Source: CAZSWS01 sp964610765 (GTDB lineage: Bacteria; Bacteroidota; Bacteroidia; Bacteroidales; Tannerellaceae). Taken from it: a stretch of 40,584 bases of DNA. The DNA lies in contig CAZSWS010000016.1 in assembly GCA_964610765.1 (NCBI GenBank), positions 1 to 40,584 of the forward strand, read 5' to 3'. Made by a program: the position numbers and the translations under genes. Positions 1-6,721 of the stretch are shown here, piece after piece. Position 1 is the first letter of the stretch; each line of letters opens with the position of its first letter. The notes under the pieces are model-generated. The model had not been told where the DNA came from. It was given only the letters and a program-made list of their open reading frames with translations, and did no database searches.

Positions 1-13
1 TTTCTCTACACCA

Positions 14-113
14 AACTAATCGGCTCACAGCTGTGGACCGATTAGCTCACAGCTGTGGACTGATTGGCTCACAACTGTGGACCGACCGGCTCACAGCTGT
101 GAGCCGATTAGTT
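14..113. repeat. 100-bp palindromic intergenic element, copy 1
   Basis: The element begins with AACTAATC and ends with the reverse complement GATTAGTT. Between them lie three 22-bp units (22-43, 44-65, 66-87) and a final 18-bp unit (88-105). Each unit is an 18-bp near-palindrome built around CACAGCTGTG (CACAACTGTG in the third) plus a 4-bp spacer. The outer 22 bp (14-35 and 92-113) are perfect inverted repeats. Departures from palindromy are all transitions, so the purine/pyrimidine pattern is fully palindromic. It lies about 150 bp beyond the 3' end of the leftward anti-sigma-like gene. No clear target duplication flanks it. Copy 2 at 23032-23131 has the same length and layout but different unit sequence. 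Function unknown. The rest of 1-260 shows nothing I can name. Confidence 0.85.
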
Positions 114-260
114 GAACCTATCAAAAAACATAAATGACTAGGGAAGATAAAACAAAAGACAGCAATGAACAACTCTAACTCAATGGATTAGAATAAAAGG
201 AATAGCCTATATATAAAACATAAATAATAAGAGAAATGGGTTGGATTTGTGAAGAACTAT

Positions 261-1550
261 CTAAAATTTTACGGAGATAACAACTAACTGATTACCTACG
301 GTCCAGTCCGGACCGTCTTGAATCAGGCGCATAGCTTCTTTATCAGCCGAATCGCAAAGGCTTTTTCTAACAGCAATATGCTCCGGACGCCCCATTTCAT
401 TCACAAAGAATGTCACCGTCACCTCTCCTTTTACATTTTTACAGAGCAGATCAGTAGGTCTTATAAGATTCTTTTTCAGGTATTTCTTATATTTACGCAT
501 GCCGATTACCGGCTTTGACTCTATCTCTTTTTCTTTCTTTTCTTTGCTCAACTTTTCACCGGACAATGTACCTAGAGAGCCAATCAAACGATCTTTCTTT
601 TGAGTTCCTGTACCAACCACCACCACTTCTGACAACACATCCTCTTTTTCATTCATTGCTATCAGCATCGTCTTAGTTGTATCGATGGGAACTTCCTTGT
701 CTTCAAAGCCAATATATTTTGCCGTTATTTTTTTATTCGCTCCCTTTTTACTCAGAAAAAACTCACCGTCCAGATTTGTGACTACCCCCTCACCCGTCCC
801 GGTTTTAACGACCGAAACACCCACTAGTGGTTCTCCCTTAGCATCTATCACCTTTCCTACAATATATTTATTAGATGGAACAAATGCCAAATTCTCAGTT
901 GAAAGATCCTGTTTCAACCGAGGTACTACCTGTCTAACTGCATTCGAATCTTCTTTTTCTTCTATCAGTTCGCCTAAATCTTGTGCAACGACCACTTTCT
1001 GAACTTGAATATTTTTCGCCGGCTCAACATCTTCTGCAACAACCATTTGATGCTCTTCCAACAGAGGTGAATTCTTCAATTCTTCAAACTTCTCTTTCTC
1101 TATTTGTTCCGCAGACTTCACAACTTGTTTTGTCGGAATATCCGTTACAGAATCTGCCTCCTTCAATGCTACGGCTTCTCTAGTGACCTCCGCCTCTTCA
1201 CTTACCGAAAAGTCCTCATCTGCTGAAGGTTCTAACTTTGTCGAAGTTTCTTGAGCTAATAATACCTCCTCACGACTTTCATCTCTTTGCAATAAAAGGT
1301 ATGAACTCACCGCTACACCCAACAACAAACAAGCAGCAACAGCCCAATAAAGCACGCGATTGTTTTTCTTCTTTTGGGTAGCCGACAGCACCTGCATTCG
1401 CAACTTCTCAATCTGCTCTTCATGATTGCCTCCCACCTGCTGATATCCATCCAAAGCATCAGCCAAGAAAGAGTCTTGCATCGCCTCTTTTTCCAGCCGA
1501 TGTGCTTCTTTTCCTTTGCGGAGTCCTCGTATGTAATTTAATAAGCTCAT
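261..1550 (-). CDS. Membrane anti-sigma-like protein with CarboxypepD_reg-like and TonB C-terminal domains
   Basis: This 429-aa protein probably restrains the ECF sigma factor encoded directly upstream. Residues 1-60 are a charged cytoplasmic segment, residues 66-87 form one membrane helix, and 90-225 are a low-complexity acidic periplasmic linker. A CarboxypepD_reg-like beta domain follows at about 229-301, then the SusC-style motif EVVVVGTGTQKK near 308-319. A TonB C-terminal-like domain closes the protein (about 350-429). The ATG overlaps the sigma stop as ATGA, implying translational coupling. The family resemblance of the two periplasmic domains is clear. The anti-sigma role is inferred from gene order and the single-helix layout, since no classical anti-sigma motif is visible. 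It could instead be a dedicated TonB-like energy transducer. Confidence 0.75.
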   Translation of the reverse strand: MSLLNYIRGLRKGKEAHRLEKEAMQDSFLADALDGYQQVGGNHEEQIEKLRMQVLSATQKKKNNRVLYWAVAACLLLGVAVSSYLLLQRDESREEVLLAQETSTKLEPSADEDFSVSEEAEVTREAVALKEADSVTDIPTKQVVKSAEQIEKEKFEELKNSPLLEEHQMVVAEDVEPAKNIQVQKVVVAQDLGELIEEKEDSNAVRQVVPRLKQDLSTENLAFVPSNKYIVGKVIDAKGEPLVGVSVVKTGTGEGVVTNLDGEFFLSKKGANKKITAKYIGFEDKEVPIDTTKTMLIAMNEKEDVLSEVVVVGTGTQKKDRLIGSLGTLSGEKLSKEKKEKEIESKPVIGMRKYKKYLKKNLIRPTDLLCKNVKGEVTVTFFVNEMGRPEHIAVRKSLCDSADKEAMRLIQDGPDWTVGNQLVVISVKF

Positions 1551-2137
1551 AAGGTTTCTTGTTTATTCATGCAAATTTTCAAGTTGCGTTTCCCATTTTG
1601 AATATAGCTTTTTACACTTTTCAGTGTATAACCGGTTTGTTCAACCACATCTGCATACGACATTTCTTCTAAAAAGAATTGCATAATGCAAGCTTTTTGT
1701 TCTTTAGAAAGCTTTTCTAAGCAACGTTGCAACGCCTGATACTGTTCTTCTGAATTTTCTTCTTCACTTAATAGATGCAAAAAATCGTCAGATTCCACAC
1801 CATTAACCGTAAAATCTACTCGAATTTCCTTACTCCCTTTCCGCAACAACTGCAAACAGTGGTTTCTTGCCACCCGGTACAACCAAGGTTTAAATGCTTT
1901 TATCTCATAGTTGCTCACTTTAGGGAGCAAATCTTCAAACAATTGCATCACGGCATCCTGAGCCTGTGCTTCATCTTGCAAATATTTCAAGCCAAGTCCA
2001 TACAGCAACGGGATATACCGATTGTATAACTGACCAAAATATTCAGCATCTCCGGATTCAACGTAGTGTATCAACAACTCCTCGTCCGAAAGTTTAGATA
2101 TGTTTCTCTTGAAGAACAGACTCTTTTTTATTATCAA
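1547..2137 (-). CDS. ECF RNA polymerase sigma factor
   Basis: A 196-aa sigma-70 family protein of extracytoplasmic-function size. Region 2 lies at about residues 15-95, with DEAQAQDAVMQLFEDLLPKV and the WLYRVARNHCL segment. Region 4 lies at about 125-185, with a helix-turn-helix around MSYADVVEQTGYTLKSVKSY. It should direct RNA polymerase to its own operon and to unknown targets. The reading frame has no ATG before the in-frame stop at 2153-2155, so TTG at 2137 is the likely start. The stop overlaps the next gene's ATG, making a sigma/anti-sigma pair. The divergent von Willebrand A gene is a plausible target, but I see no shared promoter motif to prove it. Confidence 0.9.
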   Translation of the reverse strand: MIIKKSLFFKRNISKLSDEELLIHYVESGDAEYFGQLYNRYIPLLYGLGLKYLQDEAQAQDAVMQLFEDLLPKVSNYEIKAFKPWLYRVARNHCLQLLRKGSKEIRVDFTVNGVESDDFLHLLSEEENSEEQYQALQRCLEKLSKEQKACIMQFFLEEMSYADVVEQTGYTLKSVKSYIQNGKRNLKICMNKQETL

Positions 2138-2539
2138 ACTTAGTACAAAATATTATTCAACAGCTATAATCAAACGTTATAATTGATACCTCAATAAGTA
2201 ATCTTCAAACTCTGAATTAACAGCATATATGTATTTATTCTCTTCATCAACAACAAAGTTATGAGGGATTATATCAAATGTATATTGTAAAGATAATAAA
2301 AAACAAACATAAATGGTCTTTTCAGCATATTGGTTCTTAAGTGGTTAACAGAAACAAGTTTTTAGAAAAACAGTCCATAGAGCAAAAATAAACATGTCTC
2401 AAAATTTCGTTAGTTTTTAAAGGATTGATGTGATGATTAACAACTAGTCTATAAAAAATTATCATCCGTTTATGGAATTCGTGCTATCCGTGCATCTCTA
2501 TAGTAAAAGCAATTTAATAATCATATAAAAATAAAAATC
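2138..2539. other. Divergent intergenic region between the ECF sigma and vWA genes
   Basis: This is a 402-bp AT-rich gap between two divergent genes. It holds a candidate leftward promoter (2275-2307). I found no convincing TAnnTTTG rightward promoter for the von Willebrand A gene, which could mean that the gene uses an alternative sigma factor. No tRNA, terminator or open frame with coding character is visible. Confidence 0.6.
2275..2307 (-). promoter_or_regulatory. Candidate promoter of the ECF sigma operon
   Basis: On the minus strand, TTTG (2307-2304) is followed after 21 bp by TACATTTG (2282-2275), which fits the Bacteroidetes -33/-7 consensus. It would give a leader of about 130 nt before the TTG start. 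A second -7-like motif, TAACTTTG (2261-2254), lies nearby but lacks a well-spaced -33. Confidence 0.4.
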
Positions 2540-4396
2540 ATGGAAGCAAAACAACTAAGAAAATGGATGCTCACCTTATTGGTAGCTCTTTTCACAATCG
2601 GAACTAGTTTAGCACAAGTCATTACCGTAACAGGTAGAGTAACAGACAAAGCAGACAATACACCCCTTATTGGATGTAGCGTATCTGCCGAAAGAAGCAC
2701 GAAGAATACCATCACAGATCAAGATGGAAAATACAGCATTGAAGTTAAAAAAGGGACAACACTGATTTTCTCATACGTAGGTTATGAACAAGAATGTCGC
2801 ACCGTTAAGTCTGCCAAACTGGATGTTAAATTAAAAGCGGCAGATTCTTCTTTGGAAGAAGTCATAGTGGTAGGAACTGGAAGCCTTAAAAAAAACGCTA
2901 TCATTGGTTCTTTAAGAGAAACTTCTTTGGTTAGTGCTTCCATTGTTGTTGCAGAAGATTCATACGACCGTATGCATGCTGAAGAGTATGGCTCAATCAG
3001 GGAAAACGGCTTCAAACAAGTAATTGAATCTCCCCTTTCCACCTTCTCGGTCGATGTAGATGCCGCATCATATAGTAATATGCGTCGCTTTATCAACCGA
3101 GGTGAGCTACCTCCATCAGATGCTATTCGCACAGAAGAGCTAGTCAACTATTTCTCATATAACTATCCCAAGCCCAACGGAAACGACCCGGTAGCTATTA
3201 CCCTGGAGGCTGGCACTTGTCCGTGGAACAAGGCTCATCAATTGGTTCGTATTGGATTAAAAGCAAGAGAAATACCCAGTGACAATCTACCCTCTTCCAA
3301 TCTTGTTTTCCTTATTGATGTATCCGGCTCTATGTTTGGACCAACACGGCTAGACCTCGTCAAATCATCTCTTAAACTATTGGTGAATAATTTACGCGAC
3401 AAAGACAAGGTTTCGATTGTTGTATATGCGGGAGCGGCAGGTATTAAGCTAGAGGCAACACCGGGAAGCGACAAACAAAAGATTCGTGAAGCCATTGACG
3501 AATTAACATCAGGAGGCTCAACGGCAGGAGGCGAAGGCATCAAACTGGCATATAAAGTAGCGAAAGAAAACTTTATGCCTAAAGGGAATAATCGCATCAT
3601 ACTTTGTACAGATGGCGACTTCAATGTGGGAGTATCTTCTGTTGACGGATTAGAAAAGCTGATTGAGCAAGAACGTAAAAGTGGTGTATTTCTGACCGTG
3701 CTAGGCTATGGCATGGGCAACTACAAAGACAATAAAGTACAAACCTTAGCCGAGAAAGGTAATGGAAATCATGCGTATATCGATAATTTACAAGAGGCCA
3801 ATCGCGTGTTGGTGAATGAATTTGGAGCAACGCTTCATACCGTAGCAAAAGACGTAAAATTACAAATAGAGTTTAATCCTGAAAAAGTACAGGCTTACCG
3901 TCTGATTGGCTATGAGAGCAGACTACTCAAGGATGAGGACTTTAATAACGATGCTAAAGATGCGGGCGATTTAGGAGCCGGACATACCGTGACAGCTTTT
4001 TACGAAGTAATCCCAACAGGCGTTAAAAACGATTATGTGGGCAAAATAGATGATTTAAAATATCAGAAAAAAAACACTAAAGCATCTTCAACAACCGGAT
4101 CAAACGAACTACTTACAGTTAAACTACGTTACAAAGAGCCAGACAAAGAAGTTAGTAAAAAAATGGAACGTGCATTGGTAGATAATAACAAAGACAACGT
4201 ATCAAAAGACTTCCGCTTTGCCGCAGCTGTAGCCATGTTCGGACAATTGATGCGTGAGTCGGACTTTATAGGAGATGCAACTTATGACACAGCTATTGAG
4301 CTTGCGAAAGAAGGACTAGACAATGATGATAAAGGTTATCGAAGAGAGTTTATCCGCCTGGCAGAATCAGCTAAAGGACTGAGCCAACAAAAATAA
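2540..4396 (+). CDS. Exported YfbK-type von Willebrand factor A protein with CarboxypepD_reg-like N-terminus
   Basis: A 618-aa protein with a signal peptide (about 1-25, ending SLAQ). A CarboxypepD_reg-like domain (about 30-100) follows, then the SusC-like stretch EEVIVVGTGSLKK near 106-118. The YfbK-type N-terminal domain spans about 160-245. The von Willebrand A domain (about 254-430) has an intact metal-binding DVSGS at 260-264 and TDGD at 357-360. The remainder resembles the C-terminal DUF3520 region of this family. Such proteins bind partners through a metal ion, but the partner here is unknown. It is divergent from the sigma/anti-sigma pair, whose membrane partner has the same CarboxypepD_reg-plus-VVVGTG module. 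A small exported protein follows after 48 bp, probably in the same operon. Confidence 0.9.
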   Translation: MEAKQLRKWMLTLLVALFTIGTSLAQVITVTGRVTDKADNTPLIGCSVSAERSTKNTITDQDGKYSIEVKKGTTLIFSYVGYEQECRTVKSAKLDVKLKAADSSLEEVIVVGTGSLKKNAIIGSLRETSLVSASIVVAEDSYDRMHAEEYGSIRENGFKQVIESPLSTFSVDVDAASYSNMRRFINRGELPPSDAIRTEELVNYFSYNYPKPNGNDPVAITLEAGTCPWNKAHQLVRIGLKAREIPSDNLPSSNLVFLIDVSGSMFGPTRLDLVKSSLKLLVNNLRDKDKVSIVVYAGAAGIKLEATPGSDKQKIREAIDELTSGGSTAGGEGIKLAYKVAKENFMPKGNNRIILCTDGDFNVGVSSVDGLEKLIEQERKSGVFLTVLGYGMGNYKDNKVQTLAEKGNGNHAYIDNLQEANRVLVNEFGATLHTVAKDVKLQIEFNPEKVQAYRLIGYESRLLKDEDFNNDAKDAGDLGAGHTVTAFYEVIPTGVKNDYVGKIDDLKYQKKNTKASSTTGSNELLTVKLRYKEPDKEVSKKMERALVDNNKDNVSKDFRFAAAVAMFGQLMRESDFIGDATYDTAIELAKEGLDNDDKGYRREFIRLAESAKGLSQQK

Positions 4397-4444
4397 AACA
4401 CAAAGTATTTACTCTAGCAATTATAAAACTAAAAATCAAAGACC

Positions 4445-5023
4445 ATGAACATGAAAAAAATCTTTCTGCTATCCATGCTTTTCGTATCGCCTTGTATATT
4501 AAAAGCTCAAAATGCATTCCCGGATGAGTTTACCCGACTGATGAAACAGGCTGAAATGACATTTACCATACCGGATGGATTCGAAGTCATTGACTCAATA
4601 AACAACCCTCAATTAAAATATGAGTTTGCTATAAAACATAAAAAAGGAAAACTAGAAGCACGCTATGCTATTCGTCCTACAGACGCTACAATGAAAGGTA
4701 AGAATATCGAAGAAATGACTTTTATGCCCATTGCAATGAATCTTACGGGCATAATGGAACCGGGGAAACTGAAAATTCAAAAAATGCCGGACGAATCTGT
4801 AAAAAAAGAATTTAATGCCGAAGGAGGGGCTACCGTTTTATTGGATAAAGCACATAAAGAGTTTATCCAAAAATATAAGCAATGCATGTATATCTCTGTA
4901 TGGAGGAAAGACATCGGATCTGCTCATATATTTCTACTATTTAATGAAATGAACAATAAAGAGTTAATGGATTCAATGATGAAAGCATTTTATGCGCTGA
5001 AGTTTAAAGAGAAAGAAAAGTAG
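4445..5023 (+). CDS. Small exported protein of unknown function
   Basis: A 192-aa protein that I do not assign to a named family. Residues 1-22 form a typical signal peptide (KKIFLLSMLFV core, ending LKAQ), so the mature chain is probably periplasmic or outer-membrane associated. The rest is a mixed alpha/beta sequence rich in Lys, Met and Glu without further membrane segments or a lipobox. It starts 48 bp after the von Willebrand A gene with no terminator between, and a strong hairpin terminator follows, so the two are probably cotranscribed. A second ATG two codons in is an alternative start. Confidence 0.75.
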   Translation: MNMKKIFLLSMLFVSPCILKAQNAFPDEFTRLMKQAEMTFTIPDGFEVIDSINNPQLKYEFAIKHKKGKLEARYAIRPTDATMKGKNIEEMTFMPIAMNLTGIMEPGKLKIQKMPDESVKKEFNAEGGATVLLDKAHKEFIQKYKQCMYISVWRKDIGSAHIFLLFNEMNNKELMDSMMKAFYALKFKEKEK

Positions 5024-5073
5024 TTTTTAGAAGTTTTTCATAAATCCCTGAAATTACTCATATACATAAAAAA

Positions 5074-5105
5074 ATACCGAAGATGCGTAAAAGCCTCTTC
5101 GGTAT
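5074..5105. terminator. Bidirectional intrinsic terminator
   Basis: A perfect 10-bp stem (ATACCGAAGA at 5074-5083, TCTTCGGTAT at 5096-5105) closes a 12-nt loop. It is flanked by an A-run on the left and TTATATTTT on the right, so it can end the rightward vWA operon and the leftward gdhA transcript. Confidence 0.85.
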
Positions 5106-5138
5106 CTTATATTTTAAAAAGGTTTTATGCCTAGTTGA

Positions 5139-6473
5139 CTAAATCACCCCTTGATCCATCATCGCCTTAGCAACTTTCATAAATCCGGCAATATTGGCTC
5201 CTTTCACATAGTTGATATATCCACTTTCTTTACCATGAATCACACACTGCTCATGGATACTACTCATTATTTGATGCAATTTAGCATCAACTTCTTCAGC
5301 AGTCCAGGAGATATGCATTGCATTTTGTGTCATTTCAAGACCTGAAGTAGCTACACCTCCTGCATTCACCGCTTTGCCCGGAGCAAACAAGAACTTGTGT
5401 CCGATGAATTTATCCACAGCCTCAGCCGTACAACCCATGTTAGATATTTCTGCGACACACAGCGTACCATTATCAATCAGTTGTTGGGCATCTTGCTCAT
5501 TCAACTCATTTTGTGTAGCACATGGTAAAGCTATATCCACTTTTTGTTCCCATGGACGTTTATTCGAGAAGAAAATCGCCCCGGGAAACTTCTCAACATA
5601 TGGCGAAACAATGTCATTACCGGAAGAGCGTAGCTCTAACATATAATCAATTTTCTCACCTGAAATACCGTTCGGATCATATACATATCCATCAGGTCCG
5701 GATATGGTGACGACTTTAGCTCCCAACTCGGTAGCCTTAGTAGCTGCACCCCAAGCAACATTGCCAAAACCGGAGATTGCCACGGTCTTTCCCTTAATCT
5801 CAATTCCTTGTGTTTGCAGCATTTGATGAACAAAATACAAACCACCAAAACCGGTAGCTTCAGGACGAAGGATAGAACCGCCAAACTCACGACCTTTTCC
5901 GGTGAATGTGCCTGTATGTTCTTGTGCCAGCTTCTTATACATACCAAACATATAGCCCACTTCGCGACCGCCCACACCAATATCCCCGGCAGGAACATCT
6001 GAGTCAGGACCTAATAAACGCCATAATTCCAGCATATAGGCTTGACAAAAACGCATGATTTCAGCATCACTTTTACCTTGAGGGGCAAAATCTGAGCCTC
6101 CTTTACCACCGCCCATTGGCAGCGTTGTTAATGCGTTTTTAAATGTTTGTTCAAAGCCTAAGAATTTAAGAATAGATAAGTTTACAGATGGGTGAAAACG
6201 AATACCGCCCTTATACGGACCAATAGCATTGTTAAACTGCACCCGGTAACCCAGGTTTACTTGCACCTTTCCTTGATCATCCACCCAAGCCACACGGAAT
6301 GTCAGGATACGATCCGGTTCTACCAGACGTTCGATAATCCCAGCTTTTTCAAATTCAGGATGTTGGTTGTAAACTTCTTCGATTGAATGTAATACTTCTT
6401 TTACTGCTTGCAAATACTCCTGTTCTCCCGGATGTTTTGCTTCTAACGCAGATAAAATGTCATTTGTTTTCAT
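5139..6473 (-). CDS. gdhA: Glutamate dehydrogenase, probably NADP-dependent
   Basis: A 444-aa hexameric-type glutamate dehydrogenase that interconverts 2-oxoglutarate plus ammonium and glutamate in the cytoplasm, a main entry point of ammonia into metabolism. The substrate-binding PMGGGKGG has its lysine at 124, the catalytic aspartate is in PAGDIGVG (D164), and the Rossmann nucleotide loop is GFGNVA (235-240). Length matches the roughly 445-aa bacterial NADP enzymes. The call of NADP over NAD comes from overall likeness to biosynthetic GdhA, and I have not proved it from the cofactor pocket. It is monocistronic, with its own promoter upstream and a shared terminator downstream. Confidence 0.95.
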   Translation of the reverse strand: MKTNDILSALEAKHPGEQEYLQAVKEVLHSIEEVYNQHPEFEKAGIIERLVEPDRILTFRVAWVDDQGKVQVNLGYRVQFNNAIGPYKGGIRFHPSVNLSILKFLGFEQTFKNALTTLPMGGGKGGSDFAPQGKSDAEIMRFCQAYMLELWRLLGPDSDVPAGDIGVGGREVGYMFGMYKKLAQEHTGTFTGKGREFGGSILRPEATGFGGLYFVHQMLQTQGIEIKGKTVAISGFGNVAWGAATKATELGAKVVTISGPDGYVYDPNGISGEKIDYMLELRSSGNDIVSPYVEKFPGAIFFSNKRPWEQKVDIALPCATQNELNEQDAQQLIDNGTLCVAEISNMGCTAEAVDKFIGHKFLFAPGKAVNAGGVATSGLEMTQNAMHISWTAEEVDAKLHQIMSSIHEQCVIHGKESGYINYVKGANIAGFMKVAKAMMDQGVI

Positions 6474-6557
6474 GTGTTAGTATTTAATATTGTCTTTAGG
6501 TAACTATAATCTTTTATGGTACATATGTATAAAACAGTTGGAATAACATATAGTTTA

Positions 6558-6588
6558 CAAATTTAAAGTTTCTCTCCAGACAATCAAG
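6558..6588 (-). promoter_or_regulatory. Candidate gdhA promoter
   Basis: On the minus strand, CTTG (6588-6585) precedes TAAATTTG (6565-6558) by exactly 19 bp. The -7 fits TAnnTTTG and the -33 differs from TTTG by one base. It predicts a leader of roughly 75-80 nt. Confidence 0.5.
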
Positions 6589-6614
6589 ATATTTCACTAC
6601 TTTTGGTCATCACA

Positions 6615-6680
6615 CCTTTCAATGCTTACACTTTCACACAATCTTCACGGCGAATAAATTAAGTTATCAGCATTGAAAGG
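6615..6680. promoter_or_regulatory. 12-bp perfect inverted repeat upstream of the receiver/PEP-synthase-like gene
   Basis: CCTTTCAATGCT at 6615-6626 is repeated as its exact reverse complement at 6669-6680, 42 bp away. The right arm overlaps the -33 of the candidate promoter for the gene at 6722. This suits a pair of binding half-sites for a regulator that loops DNA, or one long stem. No protein is known to bind it. Confidence 0.5.
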
Positions 6681-6702
6681 GAGAAAAAACAGTATAGTTT
6701 TC
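6672..6702 (+). promoter_or_regulatory. Weak candidate promoter of the 986-aa gene
   Basis: ATTG (6672-6675), 19 bp, then TAGTTTTC (6695-6702). Each box differs from the Bacteroidetes consensus by one base, but the spacing is exact. The leader would be only about 10-15 nt. Confidence 0.35.
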
Positions 6703-6721
6703 ATTTCAGATAAACCACAAC

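Noticed and set aside
14..113. CRISPR array for the 22-bp repeats
   Set aside because: Repeats are contiguous palindromes without unique 30-40-bp spacers, and no cas gene is present.
14..113. Insertion sequence ends or MITE with target duplication
   Set aside because: No duplicated flank is seen at either copy and no transposase is in the window. A mobile origin is left open but not claimed.
2146..2174. Promoter-like pair close to the ECF sigma start (TTTG and ATATTTTG on the minus strand)
   Set aside because: The -7 box departs from TAnnTTTG, the spacing is 17 bp, and transcription would start almost at the start codon. The pair at 2275-2307 fits better.
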